The notes under the pieces: model-generated
Told to the model about the DNA's origin: nothing
The model's input: the letters and a program-made list of their open reading frames with translations, nothing else
Databases searched by the model: none
In this document: one piece after another, positions 38,001 through 49,370 of the stretch
Layout of the letters: each line of letters starts with the position of its first letter
Position numbering within the stretch: position 1 is the stretch's first letter
Made by a program: the position numbers and the translations under genes
Origin: Arachis hypogaea
Lineage: Eukaryota; Streptophyta; Magnoliopsida; Fabales; Fabaceae
Direction: 5' to 3'
Assembly: GCF_003086295.3 (NCBI RefSeq)
Contig: NC_092050.1
Coordinates: 152,588,699 to 152,652,698, forward strand
Length of the DNA stretch: 64,000 bases

Positions 38001-38931
38001 CACTTTTCTCTGCAGATGTTGACATTACATTATTACTTACTATTTGATGGACCTGATGATTTGTGGCAACACACAAGGAGCTTGTATAATGAAAACTCAA
38101 TTTTCAAGTGAGCGCTATTTTTTATGTTTTAATTCTCCAAGTAAATCCATCATTTTTCTATGATAAATAAAATAAAGAGTAAATGCCCTTTTCCGGTCCT
38201 TAACCATTTGACCGATGGACTTCTCACCCCCTAAGAAATCTAAACACCCAAATCGGTCCCTATCTACTTTGATATATGTACATTCCAATCCCTGGTTAGG
38301 GACCGGAAATGGCATTTACTCAAAGTAGATAAGGACTGGAACGTACATATATCAAAGTAGATAGGGACCGATTATTACAACAGAAATTATCTGCTTCGGA
38401 GAAACTTTCGGCTATGGGGTTGATTATTTGTTCCTAATTCAGCAGTTCTATATATCTGAAAAGGAACTATATTGAATTACCAAGTATTGAGTAACATGAT
38501 TTCTGAAATTTCCCTTATCTGTGTTATTGTTGGAAAAACTCAAGTGTATATTATCCTTCAATATTTGCAGTTTCTCTGGGAAACAACATGTTGGTCCAAA
38601 CAATATCTTCACAACCCTATCGAGTATTCGAAGTACGTTACTTGGCGATTGGCCTCCCGAGAAGTTGGTGCATGTCGTTGAAAAGCTTCAGTGTCGTGCT
38701 CACGGCGAAGATGGAGTCGCAATCAGGGTCTCAGGATCATTCATAATTGGGAATCAGTTTCTCATTTGTGGAGAGGGCATTCAAGTAGAAGGCTTACCAA
38801 ACTTCAAGGATCTTGGAATTGATATTCCTAGCACGAGATTGGGTACATTTCATGAACAATTCATAGTGGAGGCAACAAACCTAATTGGATGCTACAACAT
38901 TGTTAACCAAGAGTTGTATATTTGCCAATAA
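35006..38931 (+). CDS. MKK3: MAP kinase kinase, MKK3 type, with C-terminal NTF2-like domain
   Basis: A dual-specificity kinase that phosphorylates MAP kinases in hormone and stress signalling; MKK3 is the plant MKK with an NTF2-like tail. Nine exons join in frame to 521 codons, close to the family length as I recall it (about 520): 35006-35113, 35548-35805, 36209-36427, 36508-36645, 36735-36902, 37400-37513, 37669-37776, 38016-38107 and 38571-38931. All introns are GT-AG. The glycine loop is G90 to G95, the catalytic Lys is K115, [10 protein letters not shown] has Asp210, and the Mg-binding DFG is 228-230. The activation loop has S238 and T244 (S/T-x5-S/T), followed by [11 protein letters not shown]. 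The kinase domain covers about 84-347 and the NTF2-like domain about 370-515 ([20 protein letters not shown]). A second in-frame ATG at 35012 could also be the start. Intron 8 holds a MITE. Confidence 0.96.
38177..38371. mobile_element. Foldback MITE in intron 8 of the MKK3 gene
   Basis: 38177-38321 starts GAGTAAATGCC and ends GGCATTTACTC, with arms alike over about 30 bases (TTTCCGGTCC, then TTAACC/CTAACC). It is followed at 38322-38371 by a further inverted copy of its centre (AAAGTAGATA, then GTACATATATCAAAGTAGAT). The flanks are A-rich, so the duplication is unclear. It lies between the donor at 38108 and the acceptor at 38570. Confidence 0.65.
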
Positions 38932-39227
38932 TGTACTCTAAAAATATCAAGGTTTCAATAATGTTTATACTATGAACTTGTAAAAAAAAAAAAGAAAGAG
39001 AGAGAAAATATGTTAATAGTTAAGATGAATTCTCATATCATGCCCAAGGGATGTTGTATCATATTTTGAGAGAAATTGCATTCTCCATTGATAAATCCAA
39101 CCAACTTGGTTTATGATTAGATGTATTTTAACTCTTGGAGATTTTTTGGTATCTTGAGGAAAAGCAAACAAATAAAGAAGAAAACAAAAGGAAGAGAGGA
39201 CAATGTATCCTTTCTTGTTGAACGAGT

Positions 39228-39867
39228 AGTGCGTTTGTTTTTGTTTTTGAAGATAGGACAGAAACATAGACAACGAATGTTTAAAAAGTATTTGGAGATA
39301 GAGACATGATACTGAACACATTATCTCAAAGACAGTTTTTTATATTTTTATGTCCACTCTTTTATAAAGGACAACCATGGACACGGAATTTAGGAAGATG
39401 GACTCGGACTTTTTAATGAATTTTTTTTTTGTCCAAAGATATTTTTTATTATTCTATTATTATCCCTTCTTATTTTCTTCAATTTGAGCTTTTTCTCTAT
39501 TTTGCGTTCTTCTTCTCTCTATTTTTTTTGTCAGGTATGGATAATTACTTTTTTTTATGTTATCGTTATTACTTCAATACCATTTTTATCTTGTTAGTTC
39601 ATAGACCAATTCTTTTTGTAATCTCCTGTATTCCTACGTAAGTTAAGTACGTATTCTCATTCTCTATTAAATTAGTTTGCATTTGATGCAGAAAATTTGA
39701 AATTACATGGCTATTTTAGTCATTTCATATAATATTTTAGTCTTGTCCATATGTATTCAAACATAATACTGCATTACATTAATGTATTGTACACCGTATC
39801 TAAATACAATACACAAAGGATAATTTTTAGTATTCTATTCTGTCATGTCTCCATGAACAAATGCAGC
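39228..39867. mobile_element. Possible PIF/Harbinger-type MITE
   Basis: The left end TGCGTTTGTTTTTGAAGATA and the reversed right end TGCATTTGTTCATGGAGACA are alike, and both continue with (A/T)GGACAGAA or TGACAGAA. The 640-bp unit is AT-rich and non-coding. I do not see a target duplication, so the call is weak. Confidence 0.4.
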
Positions 39868-40115
39868 CTAAGTGAACAAAGAGTTTTCAACCACGTATTT
39901 ATTTCTCACCTTTCACCTCTTTCTTTTGCATTCACCCCTATATTTATATATTTTCAACCATGCTGCTATGTGTATATTAAACATCAATCACTCATGTAAA
40001 ATACATGTTAAATACACATTAAAATAAATTAAACACATATTTATAACATATACAAATATAATTTAACATATGTTGGTTAGAGACTAGCATGCTTCGTTTA
40101 ATTTGGTGCTGTATT

Positions 40116-40766
40116 TAGAGGTGGCAAACCGGGTCGAACTCGTCGGGCCAACCCGCCGAACCCGCTAAAAAGGCGGGTCAGGCTAGATTTTGGAACCCAC
40201 CAAATAAAAAAAATTCGCCAAACCCGCACCACCAAATTTGCGGGTTTTGACGGGGCGGGGCGGGCCGGCCCGTCGGGCCAATGATTTTTTTTCTTTTTTT
40301 ATTAAATAAAAGAGTGATTACTATTACAAAATTAATAATTACATAATTTTTAAACGCTTTTTTTCATTTTTTATTTTTATTCTTCTTTTAGTTATTAACT
40401 TTATTTATTTTATTTTACAATTTCGTATATATGCTTGTGACTTATTTTTTAAAATAAAGATGGTTCTATTGATAAATATTATTTTAAACAATTTTATTGA
40501 AATTGAAAATTAAAAAAAAAAGATAATAAAAAATTTATATTATAATTTAATTATTTTTTATTTGTATTTAATTTTTTAATTATTATTTTTGATTAATTTT
40601 AATAAATTTTATTTTTCAAAAAAAAAAAAAGAAATAAGTGGGTCGCTAACCCGCCATAAAGCAAGTCGGACTAATATTTTGAACCCAGTTTAGTTGACGG
40701 GACAGGCCTATGAGCCTAGACAGGACGAAACAAGTTGGGGTGGGTCGACCCACTTTGCCACCCCTA
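40116..40766. mobile_element. hAT-like non-autonomous element, 651 bp
   Basis: It starts TAGAGGTGGCAAACCGGGTC, and its end, reversed, starts TAGGGGTGGCAAAGTGGGTC. The subterminal parts are GC-rich, with AACCCGCC and GGCGGG motifs on both sides of an AT-rich centre. The 8-bp flanks GCTGTATT and ACTGCGTC agree at only four positions; all four differences are transitions. Similar to the elements at 16489 and 53945. Confidence 0.65.
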
Positions 40767-42569
40767 ACTGCGTCCTTAGCCAAAGAAAAGAAACTGCAAG
40801 GCATAATGAGCCTTATAAGGAATGGACTACTGCTAAAATTTAGGAAAATTTTCAACTTTTTAGTTGGGGATTTGTTATTTTCTTTTTGTTTTTCTATTTT
40901 TTATCAGACACCAAAAAAAGTACTCAATATTTTATGTATATGTAATATTTTTAAAATGCTTAACATATTCTTTCACACAAGAATCTTCTGTACCATGTTA
41001 ATATCATAAAACGATCTATTTAAAATTTTTAAATTATTAGATAAATATAAATAAATAATTATATATCTAACATATTTCCGAATCTCAATTAAATTTACAA
41101 CTTTAGACCATTCAAAAATGAAAATACTCACGATCCAGAATTTGGTTTCTAAACCGTAGTCTAACTTCCTCACGGAAAACAAAGTGACTCGATCAAAATT
41201 TATCTTCATTAAAACATGATCCTAAATATCACAATGTAATCATTATTTGTATGTTAAATTCTTAATTTTGGTAACACATTCAAATCTATTTTTCCACCAG
41301 CTTGACTCCGTCAAGCAAGCATTCAGTGACATTAGTGCTACATTAATCCATGCGCTTTAAGTGAAACGATTAATTACAAGATATCAAATTAACATACACT
41401 TTTCATTATTTTTGCACTCTACAAACAAGCTCCAAAGGACCATTTTTCACTAATCAAGAATCAACTACGTGCTATTTTGATCAATTTTAGCAATGTAATG
41501 TTTTCATCTACCAATCTTGCTATTCATGAAATGATCACTGCCAACAAGATAAATCAAAACTAGTTTCAAAATCCCGGGATCAGGGATTGTGATGCACCTA
41601 CCAAGCAACTTAGGCTTAGGTTCATATAGTTTAGTAGGCACCAATCTTTAACCTAAGTGTTGCTCAGAACATTGTCACAACCACATGTCAAAGCTCATCA
41701 AGTAGATATCGTACACACCCAATGTCTTTAGAAAATCAGTAGAAATATACATTTGTCCATCATGTAATCTTCCCCCTCCCATTCTTGATCTGAATTTAGG
41801 ATTTAAGAATCATCCAACAGACGAAGTCCTATACAACTAACAAACCCTTTTAAGCAATTTACATTTCATATAACCTGCAGAAATGATAACAAATGACTTA
41901 ATAAATGTCTACAATAATTTTAAATAGGATAAAATATCATTTTTGTCCTAAATGTTTGAGCTAAATATCAATGTTTTCTCTAACATTAATTTCATCCTAT
42001 TTATTCTCAAACGTTAAAAAATAACTCAATGTTATCCCCAACTTTATCTGCATCAAGAATACCAAGAATGTATATTATATAAAACCCCAAGGTTTTTCCA
42101 TAATTTAGTTGAAAAATGAAATAGCTGAAGATTGGGAAAGGCCATAACATAATTTAAATTTTTCATCGTTTAATGTTCCTTTAACTTTTATTGTTTAGTT
42201 TTATCTTTGAAAATATTCAAAGGTTACATCATCAAAGTTTGCCAGAACAGACATTTGGTGTCTATGTCACCATCTCCACTAGTGATTTTTGACAGAGTAA
42301 CCAATGGAACAACATGGAGTCACTTTTGAAATATTTAAAAACCTAAATAGGTTAAGAAAATCTCAAGGACAATATTGATACTTTACCTCAGATTTTTTAG
42401 ACAAAACTAACACTAGACCAGTTCAAATAAAACAAAACAATGCTTTAGGAAACCTCAGGAAAAATATGCTTACCAAAAAATATGATTTGATGAATTCCGT
42501 ACCACTCTTGCCACTGTGCAACTTGTCAGTCGACAACAAAATTTAGTTAGTTTAACAAGCATATTAGAT

Positions 42570-45500
42570 TCATGAAGATGCCAAAAAGTAGTCCCGGATA
42601 GTTCTTTTCAAGGAAGATGGAGGGTTCAAAACAGATGAGGGGCTCTTCAAAGCAGATTCTGGAGTCTTTTCAGATGATGAAGTTTGATTGAATCCTGAGG
42701 GCAGCTTGTTCTTGTGCCACCCTTCAGGTGCAAGAATTTTAGGTGGTGTGATTGGAGTGGCTAACTTAATTGGGGGATCTAATGATTCATTGTCTATTGA
42801 CTTGAGATACTTTTCTTCATTGTTCAGTAGAATTTTGCTTTCTGTACAAGGCATTGCCATTACTCTTCTGCGGATGGAACATGAAGTCTTTTTGTCGCAG
42901 ATATAATTGGTTTGGTTCCAAATCCGAACCTAGAAATGGAAATTGGTAAAGTTAAAATGCTAAAGCAATAGAGGCAGCATTGCTACTAAAAATAGGTTAT
43001 AGACAGTAAAGGAATTAACATTGCAATTTGGAAATGATAATCTGGTTTTGGAACCCAACTTGGTCTCAAATTAAATGAACTAAAATTAATAAATAAATAA
43101 ATAAATTTGCTTACTGTGCAATCATCTGATGCAGTTGCTAATTTACCAATCTCAGAGTGGTTCCTGTAATGTAACTATTGTTAGAAGTACAAATTAAAAT
43201 GAAGAGAACTAAAATTCTAAACCACACTAGAGTTCCTATTTACCAGTCAACTGCTGTAACCTCCGCATCATGACTTTTCAAAATAACAGGCGTCGCTTGG
43301 GGCTTGTTAACCTGATTTTTGGAAGTTTTCAGTAAAGTCATATCACAATTGCAACCTATCTTGGTAAAATAAATCATAAAAAATATAAAATTGTTACCTG
43401 CCAGACATAGGCATTTCCATTACTAGAACCACTGACTATTTGAGACGCATCTGGGCTAATGGCAGCCTGGAATTGCGCAGATCAGCAATAGGTAAGAAAA
43501 TTAGGAGAACAGGATGCAAAACATTTGAGAATACTTGTTTTGTTTAATCTACCTTGACAAAAAATGATTCTATGGGACAACCAGGAAAAGATCTGAAAGG
43601 CCCCTTGTCAAGTTGAAGGATGTTATACAGATAAATGCTGCATAAAAAAGGACAATATATTTTTATATTTTACTTGTCTTCTCAACCGTATTGAAAATTT
43701 TCATGGATACAAAGTGTAAATGGCTGAAATACCAGTTATCCATGCAGGATGCTGAAAGAAAAAGACCACTTTCATCTTGGGACAAGCTAGATATGCCATG
43801 TAATCTTTCCTGAAATAACAATGAAGATTACTGTCAAAAACTTTATCTATCAATTTAAGCTTTCTGAATAATAATAATAATGATAATGATTATAATAATA
43901 ATAATAATTAGGTGGAAACTCGGGTGAAGTTGACTTCACGTGAAGTTGATATCTGAGAGCCGTTAGATGATTTGACTGATTTGACTAAATTTTCATCCAA
44001 CGACTCTCAGCTATCAACTTCACGTGAAGTCGACTTCACCTGAGTTTTCACCTAATAATTAACATACTAGTGACATGAAAAGCACAATATAGTTGACAAT
44101 TTCTACCAATATACATTTTCACTCCAAAGAATGGTGAATTAATTATTTTGAGAACATTTAACCCCGCAGATAGCCTCATATTACATATAAGATAACATGC
44201 TGACTGTATAGAAACACAAAAAGACTTCTACTTTGCAGTACATTTAAAACCAACCTTTTCTGTTGACTGAGGACGAGGAGATGCCTGTGTAACAAAACTT
44301 TTCAAATTTCTGGTATCCCAAAACTTCAACACACTGAAACCAATTGCAAAGTAAATTCAATTAGTTCAGCAAAGAAAATAAAAAAATAACAAATCCAACA
44401 TGCAGTTTCATGAGTAATGATTCCAACTAACCTATCCACTGCCCCTGCAGTGGCTATGGAAACCTGGTCCTTAAGACAAAGAACAGATGTAATGCTCATC
44501 GACTTGGCCTGACAGAATAGAATCATTGTTAACAAGGTTAGCTTGTGACTCAAAAGAACTACAAAAATAAAACCATAAGCAACTAACCTTGCCCTTTCTG
44601 ACACGTTTTGCTTGAGATGAAAGATGTGCTCCTTTGACAACAGCCGTTGAACTAGTGAAGCAACCCAAAACATTGTTACAATAAAAATAATGATTAGGAT
44701 AAAGTATACATTTTGTTCCTAAAGTTTGTAATTTTTTTCAAAAATATATCTAACGTTTAATTTTATTCAATTTTGTCCCTAACGTTTTCAATTATTTCAA
44801 CTTTGTCCCTAACATTTTTTATTTATGTCAAAATTATCCTTGGAAGTTATCAATTTTGTCCCTACCATTTTACATGAAATTAACGTTCAGGGTAATTTTG
44901 ACAAAATCAAAAACGTTAGGGACAAAATTTAACATAACTAAACATTAGGAGTATTTTTGAAGAAAATCACAAACTTACCCTAATGATTAACAGTCAAGGA
45001 GGGGGGAAACAACTTTGGAGGAGGTCAGCAGAAATATAGAGAAACTTACCATATGCTAACTTCTCCATGTCTACCCCTAGTTGCCGATTTGCATCTTAAG
45101 TCCCAGAGACAAAAGGATCCATCTCTTGAACCAGAGACAATAATATCTGTCATTTTGGAGATTAAAGGTAGTAAGACACGTAAACAGCTAATATATCACT
45201 TTGCAGTTGCAAACATTCCAGAGTTCTGGATGAATGAAACATTACCAGCATTATTTGGATGAGCACACATAGACTTCACACTCCCTGTGTGCCCCGTCAA
45301 CACTCCAATACATTTCTTTTCTTGTACATCCCATACCTTCATCTGTAAATGTTCAACATAGTAACATTGAAAACGGAATTAGTTAGAAGTGAGCTACTCA
45401 TAGTACACTACATCTATTCGTGGAGTTTTATGAAAGCCTAAAAACTATGGGTGCATAAGATGAACAGAAATGATGCACTTAGAATGGGGATATCTAATGC

Positions 45501-46433
45501 AAACTCAAGGATATGCAATGCTGTTGAGTGGATACCTAGCAAGTAGCATGGCAACAACCTATCCGAAACAAAGCAACACATTCTCAGCTCAAAAATTCAT
45601 GAATTCATTCAAATTGCACATATTGTTTTAGTCAACAGTAGTAAACTAAACTGATAGCCACAAACATAATAACTTACTGTCTGATCACCAGAAGCTGTGA
45701 GTATCTGTGTGTCTTCCTGAAAAGAATTGTAAAGCATAATCTTATGAGACATTAGTATAAAGACAATTAATCAAATTAAAATTCAAAAAGAAAATGTGAA
45801 TATATGACTGCATAATTGTGGGTTACCTTAATCCAACAGATATCAAACACGGCATTAAGATGCGAAACCCACTCACAGATCTTCGCTTTCTCTGAGATTA
45901 AAACAGTGTAAAATTCCCACCAAAAGTCATGCAAAATTCAAACAAGGAACAGAAACAAAACAAACCTGCATTTTCTTCAAACGAGGATAATACGGAGAAT
46001 TTTTTACGCGAATCAAATAAGCTTAGGTATCCATCTTCATCAGATAAAGCCAGAATGTGTGAAAACTTGGGAGTCTGAAATTTGAAATAAGTAAATAATT
46101 TTGAGCCAACAAAAATTAGGGCTTTGGTCTGAATAAACAAAGTTGAGAAGGTTAAGGTTAGCAATGTGGTGGTACCTTACAGAAAGAGAGGGACATGGGA
46201 ATGGTACCATCTTCGCTGTGGTGAACTCCAACAGCACCGTGTTCCACGAATCCAGTGACGAATCCATCCATGTAAGGCCGTTTGCGAACTGAAAAGAACA
46301 CACAATGAAAATCGTAAGGGGAAAAAAAACAGAAAAAATGAAAGCTTTGAAGTGAGTGATGGAAACCTCGGAAGGAATTGAGCTCCCTTGAAGTGATTTG
46401 GGTGAAGACGGAGCTACGTTTTGTAACGTCCAT
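42570..46433 (-). CDS. CDT2: WD40 protein CDT2/DTL, CUL4-DDB1 substrate receptor
   Basis: CDT2 recruits PCNA-bound proteins such as CDT1 to the CRL4 ubiquitin ligase in S phase. Sixteen GT-AG exons join in frame to 504 codons (minus strand): 46367-46433, 46176-46288, 45966-46074, 45827-45891, 45678-45716, 45246-45342, 45050-45146, 44588-44651, 44432-44508, 44255-44333, 43733-43809, 43553-43637, 43398-43466, 43244-43311, 43115-43163 and 42570-42929. WD repeats fill about 35-400 ([48 protein letters not shown]). Two WDxR boxes, WDLR at 178-181 and WDTR at 248-251, are the kind that bind DDB1. After the propeller comes a Ser/Pro-rich tail ending [12 protein letters not shown], whose I-x2-YF core resembles the PCNA-binding motif at the end of animal CDT2. 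Two introns contain MITEs. An E2F-type site lies upstream. The name rests on motif recall; another DTL-like WD40 protein is the alternative. Confidence 0.88.
43911..44052. mobile_element. Mutator-like MITE with CACGTGAAG arms in a CDT2 intron
   Basis: A 142-bp element with arms of about 60 bases: GGTGGAAACTCGGGTGAAG on the left, and GGTGAAAACTCAGGTGAAG when the right end is reversed. Each arm holds GACTTCACGTGAAGT(T/C)GA, a palindrome with a CACGTG core. A perfect 9-bp TAATAATTA lies on both sides (43902-43910 and 44053-44061), as expected for Mutator-type elements, though the left flank is also part of a TAA microsatellite. It lies in the intron between exons 10 and 11. Confidence 0.8.
44697..44980. 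mobile_element. Mutator-like MITE in a second CDT2 intron
   Basis: A 284-bp element with long inverted arms containing TTTTGTCCCTAACGTTTT-like blocks, from GGATAAAGT to (reversed) GGGTAAGTTTG. A perfect 9-bp duplication TAATGATTA flanks it (44688-44696 and 44981-44989). It lies in the intron between exons 7 and 8. Degenerate relatives are near 41930 and 58270. Confidence 0.82.
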
Positions 46434-46586
46434 CGTGATTTTGGTTGAAGGATTGAGAGAAGAGCGAAATGAGATGAAAGAGGCAATGAAATCAGAGAAG
46501 AAGAAGAAGAAGAAGAAGAAGAAAGGAGATGGAAGACGGAAGATGCGAACAAGTAAAAATGAAGATTTTAGCGGGACATCAATCAA

Positions 46587-46597
46587 TGGCGGGAAAA
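46587..46597 (-). promoter_or_regulatory. E2F-type site upstream of CDT2
   Basis: TTTTCCCGCCA on the minus strand, about 155 bases before the CDT2 ATG, matches the plant E2F consensus TTTCCCGC. A weaker TCCCGCTAAAA lies next to it at 46566-46576. An E2F site fits the S-phase role of CDT2; binding is inferred. Confidence 0.6.
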
Positions 46598-46820
46598 TCG
46601 AATTCTTTCTCTTTTTTTTATTGTAATTTTGTCGCTGACCAAAAAATATTTCGGTGGTTTACCCATTTTCTTTTTTTTTTCCTCATGCTCTTGGATTCGG
46701 CCGGAAAATAAACATTCATTACACTAAAGGCTTGTTTTTTGTGACAAAAGGCTTGTTTGAATAACTACGTTGGGCCAAGACAAAAACAAACAACTCAGGG
46801 TTCACGAAAGAAAAAAAAAA

Positions 46821-46905
46821 TCAACTTGGGTTGGTCGAGTGGTCAACTCACTCGTTCACTTAAATAAGTGCCGATAGTTCGAATCATATCTTATGCATGC
46901 AACAT
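46821..46905 (+). mobile_element. tRNA-derived SINE fragment
   Basis: GGTTGGTCGAGTGGTCAACT resembles the A box of a tRNA-type RNA polymerase III promoter, and AGTTCGAATCATATC, about 45 bases later, resembles the B box (GGTTCGAATCC). The text after it has TGCATGCAAC. This is not a tRNA gene: the arms do not pair and the 3' half is missing. It resembles tRNA-derived SINEs of legumes as I recall them. Confidence 0.5.
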
Positions 46906-47352
46906 AAAAGGGCTTGTTTTAATAAACTTCTAAAAAAACATTTTGAAATGTTTTTTTTTTTAATAATTTGATGTTTAGATATATTATATGAAAATATTTA
47001 TTATTTAATTCCTTTTTGACATTCTATTCATGTAATTTTTGTTCAAGCAACGCAGTATTCCTTTTTAATTATGTGTTTGGTAAATATGGGCTAGGCACAA
47101 TATTGTTGCAACTTCAAAGACATATATGCAAATTAAAAAAAAAAAAGAACTTAATCAATTTACCAAAAACTAGAACCTTATCAATGTCACGAAAAACAAA
47201 AATACCTACCAAACCAAAAATTCCTTCGGACAAAAATATGACGTTCATCAGTCTCTTAAAAAAATGAAGTGCATTTGAATCCAAACTTAGGTAACGAACT
47301 TGCCTTAAAAAAAAAAGAATTAGGTAACGAAAAACGTCATGTGACTAGTCAT
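46906..47352. other. AT-rich spacer between CDT2 and the LINE
   Basis: It starts with GGGCTTGTTTTAATAAAC, a partial relative of the Tourist-like MITE at 22243. Otherwise it is AT-rich without genes. Confidence 0.5.
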
Positions 47353-47410
47353 ATGTTATTAAATACATCTTACGGTGACCATCTTTGACTGCGTAACATC
47401 GGTGACTTCG

Positions 47411-49314
47411 ATGAGAGCGGGCTATGTGAGAAGGGGAGCCTCTCGTTCCCATGAGCCTCGTGAGAGAGATCGAATGAGGCAAGAAGGTGAAGCCCTCCAC
47501 AGAATAGGAAAAAAGGCCCGAAAATCGGGTGAAGGGAAAAAATTTTCAGGAACGTCAGCTGTGATACCAAGAGTGGAAGAGTGGATGATAACTGAAGAAG
47601 CCATGGGGGAAGAAAACAAATCTGCTGAAGTTTGTGTATTAAGCCCCAACAATGTTGTTGAAGCACAAAAAATCAAGAACAACCGATCTTTTGCTTCAAT
47701 TGTGAAGACAGGAGCCAATCCCACAGAATCTGAAGATGTGATGATGGCACAAAGAAAGAAAGATGTTGAAGAAAATGAAGAGAACACCCAAGAGGTAACT
47801 ATCGAGAAAATCCCTTCTGTTCTGTTTAATTTAATTATAAGTGAGACTGTAAAAAGGGAAATTCGAAAAGAATGGTGGGACTCTCTTATAGTTAAGTTAT
47901 TAGGAAGGAGATTATCACTCCAAGCTATGAAACGAAGGCTAGAAATTATGTGGGAAAAAATGGAGAGTTTAGATGTCATTGACTTAGGGAATGATTTTTT
48001 TCTAGTGAGGTTCTATAATTCTGAGGATCTGGATTTTGCTATCACAGAGGGACCATGGAAAATTCTAAATCATTACCTTACTATTAGATTTTGGAAGCCA
48101 GATTTCAACCCTTATACTGCCACTATCGATAACATAGCGGTCTGGATAAGGTTACATGGACTTTCCATTGAATACTATAACAGAACAATTTTGGAAAAAA
48201 TTGGAAACGTAGTGGGGCGCACTCTTAAAGTGGATATGAATACTGCTGAAATCTCCAGAGAAAAATTTGTTAGGATATGCGTGGAGGTCAACCTAGTAGA
48301 TCCTTTGGTGTCTCAATACCAGATTAATGGAGTAACTCACACTGTGGAATATGAAGGCATTCATCAAGTTTGCTTTCAGTGTGGTAAAGTAGGCCATGAG
48401 AAGGGATCTTGTCCTGATTTACTGAAAAATAACAAACAGGATGGAGGGGAAGCTCAGCAGACAAGGATGGAAGTTGAAGATGAGGGCGCTCAAGGGAATT
48501 CAGGAAAAAACAAGGGAAAATCGGTAATTGAGGAGAATCAGGAGTAATATGGTCCTTGGATGTTGGTCCAACGCAGTACACGTGGCAAGAAATATTTGAA
48601 AGATGGGGAAGGTACGAGCTCTGAAGGAAAAAGAAAGGAAAAGGATTCTAGGAACGTGGGTGGAGAACATTCTACCCGTTTTGCAGTACTGAGGGAAGAA
48701 AATCTAAATGAAAACAACGGTAATGATGAGGCTCAGAAGGATGACGTTAGGGGAACAAAGGACAAAGCGGTGAAAACGACAAAGAATACCATAATGGATA
48801 CAACAACCTTTAAGAAGAATCAAGCCAACCCACCTAGACCGAAAAGCCCAGAAAAAAATATAGCCCGCTAACACCCCTTAAACACAGCCTCTAACCCCAG
48901 CCCAACCACTTTGGCCTAATCTGCACCCACTAGAACACAAAACTTGACCCCCACCAGCTTCCAACACAAAACAACGTCAATTTCCAACCAGCCCAAAATG
49001 TGCAAACCTCTCAATCTCAATCCACACAAAAAATCCTTCATAATATGGCCCAACTTTTCCACCCAACTAAATTCCATGAAAATTGGATTTCTCAAAGTTT
49101 GGTGAGTCAAACAGATTCTCAAAATGCAACTGATTCTGGAGAGAACATTCACTCAAGAGAAGACTCTCTAGAACCAAAACCCCCGGATTTTGGGACAATT
49201 GACACTAATGAGATGATACAAGCAATTGAGCAAGTTGAACAGCAGTGCCTGCAGGGTGAAGAACAGAATCAAGAAGGAGAACCTCTAACATTAGAGGACA
49301 TGCAATGTGCTTGA
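47411..49314 (+). pseudogene. LINE ORF1, nucleic-acid-binding, broken
   Basis: The ATG at 47411 opens a frame with a DUF4283-type region (EGPWKILNHYLTIRFWKPDF, then IWVRLHG-like VWIRLHGLSIEYYN) and one CCHC zinc knuckle (CFQCGKVGHEKGSC). An in-frame TAA at 48545-48547 interrupts it. The frame then goes on to 48871 with YGPWMLVQR, a motif that usually continues ORF1 in plant LINEs. A further stop and frameshift follow, and the acidic C-terminal end is at 49000-49314. ORF1 proteins coat the LINE RNA. Confidence 0.82.
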
Positions 49315-49370
49315 GGAGCTATGTAGCTTTTCTCTGTTTCTTCCTACTCTCTCTTTTCTTCTATCATATA

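Larger units (their letters stand above)
38932..42569. other. Intergenic DNA between convergent MKK3 and CDT2 genes
   Basis: It begins with the MKK3 3' UTR. It holds a possible MITE (39228-39867) and the hAT-like element at 40116-40766. A half copy of a TTTTTGTCCTAAA/AACGTT repeat lies near 41930-42050, related to the MITE at 44697-44980. The stretch 41280-41900 is less AT-rich but shows no reading frame. No further gene is supported. Confidence 0.5.

Noticed and set aside
46040..46626. Several open frames around the first CDT2 exons
   Set aside because: They read through introns and the GAA/CTT repeat near 46500; the spliced model explains the coding sequence.
46821..46905. Possible tRNA gene
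   Set aside because: Box-like motifs are present, but the cloverleaf arms do not pair and the 3' half is missing; listed as a SINE fragment.
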